A DNA stretch of 64,000 bases from Treponema bryantii (GTDB taxonomy: Bacteria > Spirochaetota > Spirochaetia > Treponematales > Treponemataceae), in the NCBI RefSeq assembly GCF_900113965.1, contig NZ_FORI01000002.1, positions 124,001-188,000 of the forward strand, written 5' to 3'. The position numbers and the translations under genes are program-made. The notes beneath the pieces were generated by a model. That model searched no databases, was not told the DNA's origin, and saw only the letters and a program-made list of their open reading frames with translations. The number at the start of each line of letters is the position of its first letter. The first letter of the stretch is position 1. This document shows positions 33,286-42,517 of the stretch, one piece after another.

Positions 33286-34489
33286 TGGTGCTATCTCACA
33301 AGATGAAATTGATGCATTGCTTTCGGGCGTAGCAATAGACGGTTTAAACTCTTCAGGACATGTAGGAAATGGTCCTTCATATCATTTTGATATTCCGACT
33401 CTTCAGACACTTGCTGATGCGCTTAAGCCAAAACTGGAAGAAAATATTAATAAGACAACAAGCGTAACCTTTACTACAGAAGCTCCTGTAGTTGAGCAGA
33501 CAAACCGCGATCACGTTTTGTCAAAACTTCCAGAAGTAGTAATTGGAATTAACGCAGATTATAACGCTGGTATAAAAGGAAGTCACCTTTATCTGATGGC
33601 TCCTGAATTTGCGCTTAAAATTTTCCAGCTTGTAAGCTCAGAAGAAGCAACAGAAGTTGATGATATGGTACTTTCAGTAGTATCAGAATTTGTTGCAACT
33701 CATATCTCAGCTGAAATTCAGGAAGTAGAAGGAAAAGGTAAAGTTTCTGGCCTTGGTTATGGAACTCCTGAAACTCTTAATGAATCTAAAGCAATGATTA
33801 TGTTCCCACAGGGAGATTTCGTTCTTGCAAGTTATCCTCTTACATATGAGGGAAATGCTTATACTCTTTGGGAATGTCTTGGAGGAGACGCTGCTGAAGG
33901 TCTTACAAAGGCTCTCGGCGGTGGTGCTGATGATTCAGCTGGTCTTACTCCAATTGATCTTGGTGGAATGAATGCTGCAGCTGCCGGTGGACAGGCTATG
34001 GGTGCCGCTCCAATGGGTGGAATGCAGCAGATGGGCGGTGCAATGCCTAATATGGGAATGGGAATGCAGCAACCAATGGGCGGTATGCAGCAGATGGGTA
34101 TGGGAATGCCTATGGGTGGTATGGGAATGGGAATGCCACAGAACATGGGTGTAAACATGGGAATGAACGTTCCTAATGTTCAGCAGCTCCAGTATCCAAA
34201 CCTTCAGGCAGGCCTTAATGCCGGTGAACAGGGCAACATCAGTCTTATCATGGACGTATTCATGGAAATGACTGTAGAGCTCGGTCGTACAAAGAAAACC
34301 ATTAAAGATATTCTTGGAATGGGTGAAGGTACAATTATCGAGCTTGATAAACTTGCCGGTGAACCTGTAGATATTCTTGTAAACCATAAGAAAATTGCAA
34401 AGGGAGAAGTTGTAGTCATCGATGAAAACTTCGGTGTTCGTGTAACAGAAATCCTTTCTCCAATGGAACGCGTTTCAGAATTGAACTAA
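33278..34489 (+). CDS. fliY: Flagellar motor switch phosphatase/switch protein FliY (FliN)
   Basis: The 403-residue product has an EIDALL motif at the N-terminus (as in FliM), a CheC-like middle domain and a C-terminal FliN/SpoA domain (VTVELGRTKKTIKDILGMGEGTIIELDKLAGEPVDILVN), so it is the longer FliY form found in spirochaetes and Bacillus. Between the middle and SpoA domains (about 230-300) is a linker of repeated Met, Gly and Gln (MGGMQQMGGAMPNMGMGMQQ and similar), which is unusual in composition. The start overlaps the end of fliM. Confidence 0.92.
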   Translation: MSDGAISQDEIDALLSGVAIDGLNSSGHVGNGPSYHFDIPTLQTLADALKPKLEENINKTTSVTFTTEAPVVEQTNRDHVLSKLPEVVIGINADYNAGIKGSHLYLMAPEFALKIFQLVSSEEATEVDDMVLSVVSEFVATHISAEIQEVEGKGKVSGLGYGTPETLNESKAMIMFPQGDFVLASYPLTYEGNAYTLWECLGGDAAEGLTKALGGGADDSAGLTPIDLGGMNAAAAGGQAMGAAPMGGMQQMGGAMPNMGMGMQQPMGGMQQMGMGMPMGGMGMGMPQNMGVNMGMNVPNVQQLQYPNLQAGLNAGEQGNISLIMDVFMEMTVELGRTKKTIKDILGMGEGTIIELDKLAGEPVDILVNHKKIAKGEVVVIDENFGVRVTEILSPMERVSELN

Positions 34490-34525
34490 ACATATAACCA
34501 ATTTTTAAAAGGGTGGGTTTAATAA

Positions 34526-35143
34526 TTGGATAAAACAAAAAAACTATTTGCGGCTGTAATTGTATTTATGGCCGCAATTTTTGCATTGTATTCTCAAACT
34601 TCAACAACAGATAACTCAACTGTTACATCTGCAGTTTCTGAAGAATCAATTTTATTAAGCGATACAGCAACCACAGACGGAATCTCAAATGCTCAAACTT
34701 ACAAAGGTCCTTCAACCGTTGGAATGTTTGTAAGAATGATTGTTGTGTTACTGATTGTTGTTGGTCTTATTTACGGCGTATTCTGGTTTATCAAAAAGAA
34801 AACAAATATTGTAAAAACTGATGATGAATATCTTCGCCGTGCTGCCTATATCAACATTGCTCCAGGAAAATCTGTAGAAGTAATTACCCTTATAGATAAA
34901 GCTTACCTCATTGGTGTTACAGAAGATAATATTACTCTGCTTGGAGAGATTCATGATGATGAACTTATCAAAGCAATGAATCTTACAGCAGATAAAAAGA
35001 ATAATACTAAAAAACCGGCCAGCTTCACCGAAGTCCTTGATATGTTTCTTATAAAAAAAGGCGGCCAGAAAAATGTTTTCAGTGACACAGAATCTCAGGT
35101 TGATCAGATGCTGACAGCTGGAAAAGAAAGAGGGGAAGAGTAA
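34526..35143 (+). CDS. fliO: Flagellar biosynthetic protein FliO (FliZ)
   Basis: FliO stabilises assembly of the FliP ring of the export gate. The 205-residue product has an N-terminal signal-like hydrophobic helix (about 7-22), a second TM (about 66-88, GMFVRMIVVLLIVVGLIYGVFWFIKKK) and the FliO cytosolic domain with LRRAAYINIAPGKSVEVITLIDKAYLIGVTEDNITLLGEI. Translation begins at a TTG at 34526, with GGGTGGG further upstream than usual. Confidence 0.87.
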   Translation: MDKTKKLFAAVIVFMAAIFALYSQTSTTDNSTVTSAVSEESILLSDTATTDGISNAQTYKGPSTVGMFVRMIVVLLIVVGLIYGVFWFIKKKTNIVKTDDEYLRRAAYINIAPGKSVEVITLIDKAYLIGVTEDNITLLGEIHDDELIKAMNLTADKKNNTKKPASFTEVLDMFLIKKGGQKNVFSDTESQVDQMLTAGKERGEE

Positions 35144-35144
35144 T

Positions 35145-35978
35145 ATGGCCGGCACTAAAATCAAAAAAGTTTTTATGCTTGCTTTTGTTCTTGTTTTTAT
35201 TTTACAGGGAACAACAGTTTTTGCTCAGTCAAATACTTTTCCACGAGGCTCAACTCAGGGTACAACAGAAATGAACCAGAATGTTCGCGGTTCAGGAGTT
35301 CCAAATATTGCAGTTCAGATTACTGAACCTCAGACAGGAAGAGAAGTTGCATTTTCTGTAAGACTTCTTCTTCTGCTTACAATATTAACTCTTGCTCCAA
35401 GCATTCTCATTCTTGTTACCTGTTTTTTGCGTTTTTCAATCGTACTGGACTTTATAAAACGTGCGCTTTCTTTGCAGCAGGTTCCACCAACTTCTGTTCT
35501 TAACGGAATTGCATTTTTTATGACAGTCTTTGTTATGTGGCCAACATTTACAAAGGTTTATGATAATGCTTATAAGCCTCTTTCAAATAGTGAAATTACA
35601 ATTGAACAGGCTTATCACGAAGCAGAAGCGCCACTGAGAATGTTTATGTATGAACAGATGGCTGGAGACACCAGCTATATCAAAATGTTCATGAATATGG
35701 CAAAACTCGAAAAACCAAATACTCTTGCTGATGTGCCAACTTATATTCTGGTTCCATCTTATATTCTTCATGAACTTACAGTTGCCTTTAAGATAGGTGT
35801 CATTCTGTATATTCCGTTTATTATTATAGATATGGTTGTCGCGAGTATCCTTATGGCAATGGGTATGATGATGCTTCCGCCTGTTCAGATTTCCATGCCA
35901 TTTAAGCTTATTCTTTTTGTTCTTGTAGACGGCTGGGGGCTTTTGACACAGCAGTTGTTCAACTCTGTAATACACTAG
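35145..35978 (+). CDS. fliP: Flagellar export gate protein FliP
   Basis: FliP forms the core of the type III flagellar export gate with FliQ and FliR. The 277-residue product has a signal peptide (cleavage near VFAQ), then four TM segments and the family motif blocks SPSILILVTCFLRFSIVLDFIKRALSLQQVPP-type and MFMNMAKLEKPNTLADVPTYILVPSYILHELTVAFKIG. It begins two bases after the fliO stop, with a GGGGAAGAG ribosome-binding site. Confidence 0.95.
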   Translation: MAGTKIKKVFMLAFVLVFILQGTTVFAQSNTFPRGSTQGTTEMNQNVRGSGVPNIAVQITEPQTGREVAFSVRLLLLLTILTLAPSILILVTCFLRFSIVLDFIKRALSLQQVPPTSVLNGIAFFMTVFVMWPTFTKVYDNAYKPLSNSEITIEQAYHEAEAPLRMFMYEQMAGDTSYIKMFMNMAKLEKPNTLADVPTYILVPSYILHELTVAFKIGVILYIPFIIIDMVVASILMAMGMMMLPPVQISMPFKLILFVLVDGWGLLTQQLFNSVIH

Positions 35979-35988
35979 GAGGTGAAAA

Positions 35989-36258
35989 ATGTCAGTAGGT
36001 GTTATCATTTCTCTAATGCGTGGTGCTGTTACAGAAGTAATCTCTCTTGTTGCTCCAGTTCTGGGACTCGCTTTGATTGTTGGTTTGATTGTTGCGATTT
36101 TTCAGGCTACAACTTCGATTCAGGAACAGACTCTTACCTTTCTTCCAAAACTGATTGTTATTCTTCTTGTTATCGCACTGCTTGGCGGAACAATGTTTAC
36201 TTCTCTTGGTGAATATACAATTCAGCTGTTTAACCGGATTCCGGATTTTGCAAAATAG
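35989..36258 (+). CDS. fliQ: Flagellar export gate protein FliQ
   Basis: This 89-residue protein has two TM helices forming a hairpin and contains the FliQ phrases SLVAPVLGLALIVGLIVAIFQATTSIQEQTLTFLPKLIVI. AGGAGG precedes the ATG. It stacks around the FliP ring in the export gate. Its stop is seven bases before fliR. Confidence 0.93.
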   Translation: MSVGVIISLMRGAVTEVISLVAPVLGLALIVGLIVAIFQATTSIQEQTLTFLPKLIVILLVIALLGGTMFTSLGEYTIQLFNRIPDFAK

Positions 36259-36265
36259 GTGAGCC

Positions 36266-37069
36266 ATGCTGGATAGTATCTTACTGAAAGCTCCTGTTTA
36301 TCTCATTGTTTTTGTAAGGTGCTTTGCCTTAATAATGACTCTTCCTATGTTTTCCATGAGAGCTGCATCTAGGGTAGCAAAAGTTGCTATTGCCGGCTAC
36401 ATGGCTTTTTTCATTTACGGTGGAATAGATGTTTCTTTGTACGCTCCATACATTGGGGATGACGGGGCTTTTTCAATGATTTATGTTCTTCTTCTGATTG
36501 GAGAAGCACTCATTGGAATCATCATGGGGTTCTTTATTTCCATCATCTTTGCTGCTTTTAGTGCGGCCGGTCAGTTCCTTGCTTTCCAGATGGGACTTTC
36601 TGCTGCCAGTTCTTATGATGCCTTGTCTCAGGTTGAAAATCCTCTTATGGGACAGTTCTTTAATCTTGTTGCCATGCTCGTGTTTATGCAGACACACTGG
36701 TTTCAGAAACTTTTTCTTGGCGGCCTTGTAACAAGTTTTTCTTCAATGAGTGCGCTGAGTATTGCAACAGCAAATGAAAAACTCGCACGCTTTATGATTT
36801 CTGGCCTTACAGGACTTTTCTCAGATGCTCTTGTAATTGCGCTTCCTGTAATGGGAACTTTGTTTTTAATTACTGTATGTACCGGTCTTCTTACAAAGGC
36901 CGCTCCACAGATGAACCTTCTTTCTGAAGGTTTCCCGATTATGATTCTTGTGGCATTTACAATTATTGCAATTGCCATGCCTAGTATAATTGACTTTTTT
37001 GTACGCTCGTTTAATAAGGGCTTTGCAGATCTTGAGAATCTGTTTGCATCAATTTCTGGAGGTGTGTAG
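36266..37069 (+). CDS. fliR: Flagellar export gate protein FliR
   Basis: The 267-residue product has about six TM helices and the FliR phrases SKAPVYLIVFVRCFALIMTLPMF-type, EALIGIIMGFFISIIFAAFSAAGQFLAFQMGLS, and PQMNLLSEGFPIMILVAF. It completes the FliPQR export gate. It starts after GGTGAGCC and ends three bases before flhB. Confidence 0.94.
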   Translation: MLDSILLKAPVYLIVFVRCFALIMTLPMFSMRAASRVAKVAIAGYMAFFIYGGIDVSLYAPYIGDDGAFSMIYVLLLIGEALIGIIMGFFISIIFAAFSAAGQFLAFQMGLSAASSYDALSQVENPLMGQFFNLVAMLVFMQTHWFQKLFLGGLVTSFSSMSALSIATANEKLARFMISGLTGLFSDALVIALPVMGTLFLITVCTGLLTKAAPQMNLLSEGFPIMILVAFTIIAIAMPSIIDFFVRSFNKGFADLENLFASISGGV

Positions 37070-37072
37070 TCT

Positions 37073-38143
37073 ATGGCAGCAGAAGATGAAGGCCGTACTG
37101 AACAACCTTCGGAATACAAACTTGAAAAAGCCCGTAAAGAAGGGCGTGTCGCAAAAAGCCAGGAGATTAGTGGTGCTCTTGTTTTACTGCTTTGTGTTGT
37201 AACAATCATCTTTCTTTCAAAATGGCTGTTCAATGAAATTGTCACAATCTTTAAGTTTTATTTTAATCAGTGTGCTACTTACGATATAAAAAATCCAGCC
37301 TTCCTTCCGGCCTTCTTTAATGTGTTTATTAAATGTGTATTGCCGGTTGGACTTATAAGTGTTGTTTCCGCAGTTACTGCAAATCTGATTCAGACCCGGG
37401 GTTTTATCTTCAGTCTTAAACCTATTGAGCCAAAATTTTCTAAGATTGTCCCAAAGATTGGAGAGTACTTAAAAAAGACAGTTTTCTCATTGAAGGGACT
37501 TTTTAATGTTGCAAAATCAATCGGTAAGGTAGCAATCATTTGTCTTGTTGCTTACATTTATATTAAGAAAGATTTATTTGTTTTGATTGATATAATTGAT
37601 AACGGAGAAGTTGCAAGTGCTCTTGCTCAGGTGGCACGTATGGCCGCTCAAATTCTTATAACTGTAGCAGTTTTATTCCTTGCACTTTCAATTCCAGATT
37701 ATTTTGTGCAGCGTCATGACTTCATGGAAGAAATGAAAATGACAAAGCAGGAAGTAAAGGAAGAGTATAAAGAAATGGAAGGTGACCCTGAAGTTAAGAG
37801 TAAACTTCAGCAGATGCAGAGACAGCTTCTTTCGCAGAATGTACGTAAAGCAGTTGCAGAATCTGATGTAGTAATTGCAAACCCTACACATTTTGCCGTT
37901 GCCTTAAAATATGATAGTGAAGTTTCAGATTCTCCTATGGTTAATGCAAAGGGAGAAGATAATACAGCGCTTTTAATCAGAAAAATTGCAGAAGAAAATA
38001 AAGTTCCGGTTGTAGAAAACCGGCCGGTGGCACGAGAATTATATACAAATCTTGAAGTTGGTGATATAATACCTGAGATATATTACAATACAATTGCTGT
38101 AATATATTCACAATTGGAAAAGTTTAGAAAGAAACAAAGTTAG
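37073..38143 (+). CDS. flhB: Flagellar export switch protein FlhB
   Basis: FlhB switches export from rod/hook to filament substrates by self-cleavage in its cytosolic domain. The 356-residue product has four TM helices and the cleavage motif NPTH (about residue 270) in VVIANPTHFAVALKYD, followed by the C-terminal FlhBC domain. The start codon lies directly after GGAGGTGTG. Confidence 0.95.
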   Translation: MAAEDEGRTEQPSEYKLEKARKEGRVAKSQEISGALVLLLCVVTIIFLSKWLFNEIVTIFKFYFNQCATYDIKNPAFLPAFFNVFIKCVLPVGLISVVSAVTANLIQTRGFIFSLKPIEPKFSKIVPKIGEYLKKTVFSLKGLFNVAKSIGKVAIICLVAYIYIKKDLFVLIDIIDNGEVASALAQVARMAAQILITVAVLFLALSIPDYFVQRHDFMEEMKMTKQEVKEEYKEMEGDPEVKSKLQQMQRQLLSQNVRKAVAESDVVIANPTHFAVALKYDSEVSDSPMVNAKGEDNTALLIRKIAEENKVPVVENRPVARELYTNLEVGDIIPEIYYNTIAVIYSQLEKFRKKQS

Positions 38144-38164
38144 TAGATTGCTGGGTGGGGACTG

Positions 38165-40285
38165 ATGGCAAACGAAAGTAGAGGGACAATTCTCAAATTT
38201 ATAACAGGCAATATTGTGCCTGTAGCAGTCGTATTGGCTGTTTTCCTTCTTTTTGTACCAATCCCAAAATTTATAATTGACTTAAGTATGATTTTAAATC
38301 TTACGCTTGCAATTGTAATTCTTTTAGTTGTAGTCCGAACCCCAAGACCATCTGACTTTCAGACCTTCCCGCGAGTTATTCTTTTTCAGACTCTGTTCAG
38401 TCTTGGAATTAATATTTCTTCAACCCGTCTTATCCTTACAGGAAGAATGCAGGGCGGGGCTCTGTTAAATCAGAGTGATATGGTAAAAGCTTTTGCGAGA
38501 ATTGTTGCAGGTAACAATCTTGTCGTTGGATTTGTAATCTTTATTATTCTGATTGTTGTTCAGGTTCTCGTAGTTACGAAGGGTGCTGGTCGTGTATCAG
38601 AAGTTGCAGCCCGCTTCTCTTTGGATTCCATGAACCAGAAACTTTTTGATATTGATAACCGCCTTAATTCCGGAGCAATTGATGAAGCTCAGGCAGAAAT
38701 TCTCAAGGAAGCCGTTCGCCGTGATATCGACTTCTATTCTAACATGGACGGTTCTTCTAAGTTCGTAAGTGGAAACGTAAAGGCTGGTATTTTCATTACA
38801 GTAATAAACCTGCTCGGTGGATTTATTGTCGGAATGGTTATGAATAGAATGGGAGCTGTAGAGGCTATTAATACTTATTCAACACTAACAATCGGTGACG
38901 GTCTTACATCACAGCTTCCGTCCCTCATTATTTCTTTTGCAACTGGTTTGCTCGTAACTGGTACTAAATCTGATGAGTCTCTTGACCAGCAGCTTAAAGT
39001 TGAATTTACCGGCGACGGTCATATTTACGAAATTGTTGGTGGCGTTCTGATTGTTGCAGGTCTCGCACTTCGTGGAGGAACTCAGTTACTTCTTCTTCCT
39101 GTTGGTGCTCTTGCAATCTTTATTGGTTATACAATGACCCGTGACAAACAGAAAAAAGAAATTGCACAGCAGCAGGAAAAAGCACAGAAGGCTTCTGCAA
39201 AATCTTCTTCAATCAATGATTCTGAGCGAATTGTAATGCTTGATCCTCTTTCTCTTGAACTTGGATATGCACTCATTCCTCTTGTTGACCAGGAAAAGGG
39301 CGCTGAACTTCTTGAACGTATTTCGCGCATTCGTGTTGAAGCAAGACACGATATTGGACTTGATATTCCAAAGATTCATATTCAGGATAATATGACACTT
39401 GAACCAAATGACTACAGCTTTAAGATTGCCGGTATTGAAGCCGGACATTCTGCCGTACGAGTTGGTTATGTAATGTGTCTTGATACAGGTACTGTTACAG
39501 ATCCTATAGATGGAGAAAAAACAAAAGATCCTGCCTTTGGTATGGATGCAATCTGGCTTCCGGAAGATCGTCGCAGCGAAGCAGAAGGTGCCGGTTATGT
39601 AATTGTAGACCCACCTACAATCATCTCTACTCATATAACCGAAATCATCAAAAATCATGCGGCAGAACTTCTTGATCGTCAGGCAGTATCAGTTATTCTT
39701 GATACTGTTAAGCAGAAAAATCCTGTTCTTGTTTCAGAAGTTCTGGATACCGCAAAAATTTCTTACGGTACAATTGAAAAAGTTCTTCAGAATCTTCTCG
39801 AAGAAAGAGTATCTATCAGAAACTACGTACGTATTCTTGAGACAATGGCAAACTATGCGGCCGTTACCCATCACAATGTTTGGGAGCTTACACAAAAGGT
39901 ACGAGATGCTTTAGGATTGCAAATCTGTATGCAGTATGCAGATGATAATAAAAAAATACATGTTATGAGACTTTCGCAGGAGCTTTCAGAACTCATTGCA
40001 GAACATGCCTATAACCCGGAGGACGGTTCAAAACCTTATGTAGCATTAGATCCTGTTGATCGACGCCGCTGGGTACAGGCAGTAAGTACATCTCTTGCAA
40101 AGGTAAGTCAGCTTGGATATCAGCCGGTTATCATAACAGTAAGCAGTGTGCGTCAGCTTGTGCGTTCTTCGCTGGAAAGAGAAATGCCTGGTGTTGCTGT
40201 AATTTCAGATACAGAAATGTATGCAGCCGGTTCAAGTATTTCTCCTGAGATTATTGATGAAATTGCTGACGTTGAAAATGAGTAA
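38165..40285 (+). CDS. flhA: Flagellar export gate protein FlhA
   Basis: FlhA is the large cytosolic ring component of the export apparatus that docks chaperones and uses the proton gradient. The 706-residue product has eight or so TM helices in the first 330 residues, with the FlhA FHIPEP-type region (RVSEVAARFSLDSMNQKLFDID), and a cytosolic domain from about residue 350 to 700 (SYGTIEKVLQNLLEERVSIRNYVRILETMANYA). GGGTGGGG precedes the ATG. Confidence 0.96.
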   Translation: MANESRGTILKFITGNIVPVAVVLAVFLLFVPIPKFIIDLSMILNLTLAIVILLVVVRTPRPSDFQTFPRVILFQTLFSLGINISSTRLILTGRMQGGALLNQSDMVKAFARIVAGNNLVVGFVIFIILIVVQVLVVTKGAGRVSEVAARFSLDSMNQKLFDIDNRLNSGAIDEAQAEILKEAVRRDIDFYSNMDGSSKFVSGNVKAGIFITVINLLGGFIVGMVMNRMGAVEAINTYSTLTIGDGLTSQLPSLIISFATGLLVTGTKSDESLDQQLKVEFTGDGHIYEIVGGVLIVAGLALRGGTQLLLLPVGALAIFIGYTMTRDKQKKEIAQQQEKAQKASAKSSSINDSERIVMLDPLSLELGYALIPLVDQEKGAELLERISRIRVEARHDIGLDIPKIHIQDNMTLEPNDYSFKIAGIEAGHSAVRVGYVMCLDTGTVTDPIDGEKTKDPAFGMDAIWLPEDRRSEAEGAGYVIVDPPTIISTHITEIIKNHAAELLDRQAVSVILDTVKQKNPVLVSEVLDTAKISYGTIEKVLQNLLEERVSIRNYVRILETMANYAAVTHHNVWELTQKVRDALGLQICMQYADDNKKIHVMRLSQELSELIAEHAYNPEDGSKPYVALDPVDRRRWVQAVSTSLAKVSQLGYQPVIITVSSVRQLVRSSLEREMPGVAVISDTEMYAAGSSISPEIIDEIADVENE

Positions 40286-40302
40286 AAGGAAAGAGAAAAA
40301 AG

Positions 40303-41559
40303 ATGGCGTACGAAGATGAGATTGAACAGAAAGTAACCGGAAACACTTACGAGGAGTGTAAAGAAAAACTGTTTAATTTGTATGGAAAAGATTTTAGAAT
40401 TACAAACAAGGTTGTAGACTTTAGGCCAGCCGGTTTATTCCGCATGAAGAAAAAGCCGGTTACAGTTGTAAGCTATGTTGTAAATCATCAAAAATCATAT
40501 TCTGCAGATAGCGGTAGAACTTATTATTCAGGCAGAGAGTCTGAAGAAGAACAGCTCAACCGAAATCGTGAAGCAATTTTACAGATGCAGAGTTCAAACA
40601 ATGTACTGGTCAGTAAACAGATAAATGAAATGACTAATTCCATTGAAGAACTTAAACACGAAATGGCCCAGCAGCTTCAGCAGCTTGCAGTTTCTACTCA
40701 GGAAAAACATGAATCAATCAAAAAGATTGAAGAGCTGCTTGAACAGAATGAATTCTCTTTCTCTTACATAAACATGATTGAAGAAAAAATAAGAAATGAA
40801 TTTTCTCTTGAACAGCTGGATAATTTTGATTTAGTAGAAAGACGCGTTGTAGACTGGATTGGTGAATCAATTTCAATTGCTAAAGAAACTGTATTCCGTC
40901 CGCCTCACGTATTTATAATTGTAGGTCCAACTGGAGTTGGAAAAACTACAACCCTTGTTAAACTTGCTGCTCAGTTTGTAAAAAACTATGCACAGAACCA
41001 CGACGGAAATCGACCAGAAATCTGCTTTATCACAACAGATACAATGAGGGTTGGTGCGATGGAACAGCTTGAGAGATGGGGAAAGCATATGGGCTCTCAG
41101 GTTTACAAGGCAGAAAAATCAGAACACCTTAAAACTTTGTATGATGAAAATCGTGCAAATAAAGATGCAATATTTATTGATACTTCTGGATTCAGTCCTA
41201 ACGATGCAACTCATATTGCACAGATGAAACTTTTGCTCGAAGTTCAGGGAATGAATCCGGATATTTATCTTGCATTCACTGCCGGAACAAAGGCAAGAGA
41301 TTTGCAGAACATTATGCAGAATTATGAGCCATTCGGTTATAAATCTGTAATCGTTACAAAGTGCGATGAATCTGAACAGTTTGGAAACGTGATTAGTGTT
41401 TTAAATGACAAGCACAAATCAATTTCATACTTCACACATGGTCAGGTAGCATCAAGAGATATTACAAGAGCAGGTGTTGTAGATTTTCTTATCAGACTTG
41501 AAGGTTTCAAGATTGATAGAATTCACATTGAAGATAAATTTGGTTACTCAGGAGAATAG
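40303..41559 (+). CDS. flhF: Flagellar biosynthesis GTPase FlhF
   Basis: FlhF is an SRP-type GTPase that positions flagella. The 418-residue product has a basic N-terminal B region, a coiled coil (about 100-150) and the NG domain with P-loop GPTGVGKTTTLVKLAAQF (about 206-223). The later G elements read TTDTMRVGAMEQLERWGKHM, DTSGFSPND (the usual DTAGR) and VTKCDES (the usual TKLDE), so this is a divergent member. GGAAAGAG precedes the ATG. It is followed by flhG. Confidence 0.93.
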   Translation: MAYEDEIEQKVTGNTYEECKEKLFNLYGKDFRITNKVVDFRPAGLFRMKKKPVTVVSYVVNHQKSYSADSGRTYYSGRESEEEQLNRNREAILQMQSSNNVLVSKQINEMTNSIEELKHEMAQQLQQLAVSTQEKHESIKKIEELLEQNEFSFSYINMIEEKIRNEFSLEQLDNFDLVERRVVDWIGESISIAKETVFRPPHVFIIVGPTGVGKTTTLVKLAAQFVKNYAQNHDGNRPEICFITTDTMRVGAMEQLERWGKHMGSQVYKAEKSEHLKTLYDENRANKDAIFIDTSGFSPNDATHIAQMKLLLEVQGMNPDIYLAFTAGTKARDLQNIMQNYEPFGYKSVIVTKCDESEQFGNVISVLNDKHKSISYFTHGQVASRDITRAGVVDFLIRLEGFKIDRIHIEDKFGYSGE

Positions 41560-41561
41560 AT

Positions 41562-42452
41562 ATGGAAGAACAGGCAGAAGGCTTAAGCGAATTGTTTAAT
41601 GATGGCGGCTCGGCAGACTCTGGAAAAAACGGAGCTGTAAAAAGAGATCATAACACCAGAATTATCGCAATCACCAGTGGAAAGGGTGGTGTTGGTAAAA
41701 CCAACTTTGCCGTCAATATGGCAATTGCCTATGCCCAGCTGGGTAAAAAGGTTATCCTTATTGATGGTGACCTTGGAATGGCAAACGTAAATGTTCTTCT
41801 GAACATTGTTCCACAATATAATCTTATGCACGTCATCAACAAAAAGAAGACGATGAAAGAAATTATTATGGACACTGAGTTCGGAATTAAATTTATTGCA
41901 GGTGCCAATGGATTTTCTAAAATCGCAAACCTGAGTGTTGAAGAACTTGAGTACTTTGCAAATCAGTTTGCAACTCTTGGAAATGCAGACATTATCATTA
42001 TTGATACTGGTGCGGGTATTGCAAATAACGTTCTTCAGTTTGTTGCAGCCGCAGATGAAGTATTTGTAGTAACAACTCCTGAACCAACTGCCATTACAGA
42101 TGCTTACGGAATCATTAAAATTATAACAACTGAAATTGTTGACCGAACAGTAAATATCAAACTTATTGTAAACCGTGTTCATTCTCCAGATGAAGGAAAA
42201 CGTATTTCTGAACGCATCATCACAATTGTTGGTCAGTTTCTTGGCTATAAAATTGAGTATCTGGGATGTATTCCTGAGGATCCTCTTGTACAGGCTTCTG
42301 TTATCAGACAAAAGCCATTTATTGTTGTAAATCCAACTTCAAAACCTGCTGTTTATTTGAAGCATATTGTTGGACGAATTGAAAAAACTGAACCTGAATT
42401 TAATGAGGGAGTTTCTAGCTTCCTTAAAAAATTCCTTAGTAAAAAAAGGTAG
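41562..42452 (+). CDS. flhG: Flagellar number regulator FlhG (MinD/ParA-type ATPase)
   Basis: FlhG acts with FlhF to set flagellar number and place. The 296-residue product has the deviant Walker A ITSGKGGVGKTNFAVNMA with the signature Lys, the switch DGDLGMANVNVLLN, and IDTGAGIANNVL. It has the C-terminal amphipathic helix expected for membrane attachment (SSFLKKFLSKKR). It starts two bases after flhF, and its stop lies just before the -35 of the next promoter. Confidence 0.92.
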   Translation: MEEQAEGLSELFNDGGSADSGKNGAVKRDHNTRIIAITSGKGGVGKTNFAVNMAIAYAQLGKKVILIDGDLGMANVNVLLNIVPQYNLMHVINKKKTMKEIIMDTEFGIKFIAGANGFSKIANLSVEELEYFANQFATLGNADIIIIDTGAGIANNVLQFVAAADEVFVVTTPEPTAITDAYGIIKIITTEIVDRTVNIKLIVNRVHSPDEGKRISERIITIVGQFLGYKIEYLGCIPEDPLVQASVIRQKPFIVVNPTSKPAVYLKHIVGRIEKTEPEFNEGVSSFLKKFLSKKR

Positions 42453-42458
42453 CGGTTT

Positions 42459-42487
42459 TTGACATATACACTCTTGTGGTGTATAAT
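42459..42487 (+). promoter_or_regulatory. Perfect sigma-70 consensus promoter inside the flagellar operon
   Basis: TTGACA (42459-42464), a 17-base spacer and TATAAT (42482-42487) lie just after the flhG stop and 30 bases before the start of the next gene, which has GGGAGGAAA. It would allow the orf-fliA-fapA genes to be transcribed without the upstream operon. Confidence 0.82.
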
Positions 42488-42517
42488 ATTAATGGGTAAT
42501 TGTTATTGGGAGGAAAA

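Noticed and set aside
33859-34158. Minus-strand Pro/Ile/Cys-rich frame
   Set aside because: It is antisense to the Met/Gly/Gln linker of fliY and results from its repeat.
41583-42311. Minus-strand open frame of 242 codons
   Set aside because: It is antisense to flhG, rich in Cys, Asn and Phe as expected for a shadow frame, and flhG has clear motifs.
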